A program made the translations under genes and the position numbers. A DNA stretch of 64,000 nucleotides. It comes from Candidatus Poribacteria bacterium. Its GTDB lineage: Bacteria > Poribacteria > WGA-4E > UBA9662. Position 1 is the stretch's first letter, and the number at the start of each line of letters is the position of its first letter. The notes under the pieces are model-generated. The model ran no database searches. It was given only the letters and a program-made list of their open reading frames with translations, and was not told the DNA's origin. The stretch is from positions 1 through 64,000 of the forward strand of contig JASMLX010000004.1 in the NCBI GenBank assembly GCA_030748495.1. The letters are read 5' to 3'. Below, one piece after another: positions 63,001-64,000 of the stretch.

Positions 63001-63471
63001 GTCGTATTTTTCCAGCTCAGTATCTACCTGGCGCATAGCGGCCGCAATTAAGGGCACCGATGTGTACATCGGACGCGAACTGTATTGTGGTGATTGGATC
63101 TGTGCTAACTCCACGATACCCAGCAGTTGGTCACCAAAACGGGGAAACTTGCCACGTAAGAGCCGTGCCACCTGATCAAACCGGCGGTGACACCATACCC
63201 AATAGTGGTATTTAAGCGGGAATAGGATTACCGTTCCCACACTTCCCGCCACTAAAATAAGAACTCTCAGCAGAGAAGGGGTATCAAACAATCGATCCAA
63301 TCCGAAAACCAGCAGATAAGAGAGGGATAAGCCAAATAGAGCCGCCAAAGCAGCCTCAGCTAATTTGATCATCCAAACCCGCTGACGATACTGTTCGAGG
63401 GCGGTCTGCATCCGCGGTGGGAGAAGGATATCGGTTTGTTGTATCGGGTCTTGGACCGGTGTTTGGTTCAT
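60007..63471 (-). CDS. DUF4175-like large membrane protein
   Basis: The N-terminus has two TM helices (about 38-82) and a third near residue 168-190, followed by a long extracytoplasmic part. The segment AYLQLPTPRLQDARGGSINLVRGSTAVFKARA (about 310-345), Ig-like strands and a conserved coiled-coil pattern (LAEQMALWVNAAQEVYDKELQLNQANREL) fit DUF4175-type proteins of Planctomycetes and Alphaproteobacteria. A Pro/Glu/Gly-rich linker (about 660-780) precedes a helical C-terminal half. This family usually stands beside MoxR-ATPase and vWA membrane genes. It starts about 40 bases after the 63511 gene stop and ends 73 bases before the next gene. Confidence 0.75.
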   Translation of the reverse strand: MNQTPVQDPIQQTDILLPPRMQTALEQYRQRVWMIKLAEAALAALFGLSLSYLLVFGLDRLFDTPSLLRVLILVAGSVGTVILFPLKYHYWVWCHRRFDQVARLLRGKFPRFGDQLLGIVELAQIQSPQYSSRPMYTSVPLIAAAMRQVDTELEKYDLSEAVPHPKHRLWAVLAAIPLLLIVTLNILLPAAGSNALARWLMPWRNIERYTFAQLAGQAEARVVAYAEPFSLEAELKQDSPRKPDTGQAQFGKQLPIVAERDNLTYQFDIPPQTAEGGILVRVGDARRSIPISPKMRPALTDLTAEAQLPAYLQLPTPRLQDARGGSINLVRGSTAVFKARATRNLSEATLNGKIQAVNGPEITTEALNVTTGIAYQLSWIDQFGLTALQPQTLRLQAVDDEAPTVNFNKLKNNQVILSNQVLAFGIQAGDDFGVKLIGLEWEGIVDPVQNPEPSTGEKIVAAGGPDQQQMSTTATFSAGKEKVRPQSLRLRAFVEDYLPQRQRVYSPDVVLHVLTPAEHFKWLAEQMALWVNAAQEVYDKELQLNQANRELSNLSTESLDDPAVRQQIQQQAAAETANAAMLESLIELGAELVQEATKNEEFDPNQLESWAEILQQLKEIAAEQMPSVADLLAQAAEAPGTPTETAETLPQSDLTAPTEPGQGQQEAEEGPPAPIGGEDRGLEKADKYGPDSKKPPEGLEETPEDPNNPGGDVNVDRSEPPDGKPGYLPANPTPLVLDFESGFNESEPAGQPPQVLGGMGIPVTVLKGSGQENEEGDPPSAQTAELVLQAVQEQQELLDAFAELAGDMNQLLLGFENSTFVKRLKAASRRQIDIAAEISSLDGFGLPDNEVENQVQRAKLGEQQVAESGTIFTLLEDMVAYADRKPSVNYSRVLYEMLAANLKRQIRAISEDINQNQVGQSTIESEFWADTLDRWAEQLVSPLPPPPPPGDMQLIILPNLPPKIIVEVLRIIDRQILLREETRELEQAKQAIEAEGYRAQADELKATQQHLHQRTKILVKQIDELPNAQEQLIQRHLNKLINASEVMVEVEEILAQPDTGAKAIAAESEVIEILLETARIPNAPMVVKVPPTSTSALLLMGMGDDSSQAFIRNRAPKQALGKSGRVLPEEFRQGLDVYFDALEGKSIESTSGSE

Positions 63472-63510
63472 ATAGATTTCCCTGTTGCTGTCTTGGTTAT
63501 GCTATCTCGG

Positions 63511-64000
63511 CTATACGGTACCAACAATTTTCCGCCCAATCCAGAACAAACATAACAACAGGATCAAGAATCCTGCCCAGAGTGGATGAGCCCAGATGCG
63601 AGCACGCTGAATAATGGGTTCCGGCTCAGGTATAGCGGCCAGGTCATCCAGTAGCAGCGACACATCAGGCACCGACACCAGTCTCCCATTGGTCACGCTG
63701 GCGATTTCCCCCAATACGTCAAAGCGAGCCAGACGTCCTTTCCGCTCCCGGTTTAACCCCTGCACGGAGAGATCAGTTTGGACCGAGGCCCCGGTTTCAA
63801 CGCAACTCACTACCAATCGGTATGTACCGGGCTCTTTGGGGGTAAATGATCCCACAAACAGGCCCCAGGCGTCTTCCTGGCCCGGTTGAAGTCGGACGGT
63901 TTCAGTCTTACCAGATGGAGAAATAGCTTGTACCATAACGGTGCCCTGATCGAGCGGACCACCCACGCGATCCAGCACATTGGCGTTGAGTGAAACCATG
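63511..64000 (-). CDS. C-terminal part of a vWA/BatA-like membrane protein (partial)
   Basis: The frame is open at the right edge of the window, so this is the C-terminal 160 residues of a larger protein (MVSLNANVLDRV is only an internal Met). It has Ig-like strands (SPSGKTETVRLQPGQEDAWGLFVGSFTPKEPGTYRLVVS), then LARFDVLGEIASVTNGRLVSVPDVSLLLDDL and one C-terminal TM helix (LWAGFLILLLCLFWIGRKIVG). This tail is characteristic of the vWA/glutamine-amidotransferase-like membrane proteins that precede DUF4175 genes. It is the first visible gene of the minus-strand operon that runs to 54708. Confidence 0.7.
   Translation of the reverse strand, partial: MVSLNANVLDRVGGPLDQGTVMVQAISPSGKTETVRLQPGQEDAWGLFVGSFTPKEPGTYRLVVSCVETGASVQTDLSVQGLNRERKGRLARFDVLGEIASVTNGRLVSVPDVSLLLDDLAAIPEPEPIIQRARIWAHPLWAGFLILLLCLFWIGRKIVGTV

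Noticed and set aside
1-64000. CRISPR arrays, tRNA or rRNA genes
   Set aside because: No regularly spaced repeats, cloverleaf or conserved rRNA stretches were seen by eye on either strand; a tRNAscan or cmsearch run would be needed to exclude a tRNA.

Overview
The window looks like a bacterial chromosome segment of moderate base composition. My best guess is a Candidatus Poribacteria or related sponge-associated lineage, or a Planctomycetes-like organism. The evidence is the gene mix: three phytanoyl-CoA dioxygenase family proteins, two CotH-kinase secreted proteins (one with ankyrin repeats), LamG and BNR-repeat proteins, a PorV/UPF0164 barrel, and a DUF4175 / alpha-alpha toroid / PA14 membrane cluster. 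This placement is inferred from gene families; no rRNA was seen.

Layout. 1-3.0 kb: 3' part of a GT9 glycosyltransferase, a truncated radical SAM gene, the tail of a lost gene, and a PorV-like outer-membrane protein. 3.0-6.9 kb (minus): a vWA-type membrane protein with a very long acidic tail, and a small partner. 7.1-8.2 kb: a dicluster ferredoxin with two small membrane proteins, one of 53 residues. 8.6-9.5 kb: a decayed IS3-family element. 9.6-12.7 kb (minus): a GDPD phosphodiesterase, two PhyH dioxygenases and lipoprotein MsrA. 12.9-14.8 kb: prepilin peptidase and a TAT-exported molybdopterin oxidoreductase. 14.8-19.1 kb (minus): the housekeeping run CCA-adding enzyme, M50 protease, trpS, scpA, scpB. 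19.2-23.0 kb: a promoter and a heterodimeric ABC exporter. 23.0-24.1 kb: small ORFs, including a frameshifted YiaAB-type gene.

24.1-29.3 kb (minus): a PhyH dioxygenase, a second heterodimeric ABC exporter and a LamG protein. 29.5-31.4 kb (minus): a lipid-linked glycan module (GT2, SMR-like flippase, TM2-like protein). 31.5-36.8 kb: an A-type Fe-S carrier, then (minus) purL, Gfo/Idh/MocA, a deacetylase-like protein and cutA. 36.8-38.6 kb: a gene-poor stretch with an MttB N-terminal fragment. 38.6-43.5 kb: a consensus promoter, gatA, a membrane protein, a CtpA protease, a BNR-repeat protein and a small protein. 43.6-46.2 kb: a TPR protein, a secreted lectin-fold-like protein and a lipoyl-like/KOW protein.

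46.5-64 kb is almost all minus strand and extracytoplasmic: an IS1-family remnant, an EF-hand/lamin-tail/CotH protein, a decayed ABC-exporter gene, a CotH-ankyrin protein, then PA14 protein, toroid-repeat protein, secreted helical protein, DUF4175 protein and the C-terminus of another large membrane protein. The last five form an apparent operon running in from beyond the right edge. This is the best candidate for a poorly described system: a membrane-anchored, surface-directed complex. Its function is not deducible from the sequence alone.

Four intact exporter half-transporters, three dioxygenases, many secreted proteins and several decayed elements (IS3, IS1, ABC, radical SAM, MttB) suggest a secretion-oriented genome undergoing gene turnover.
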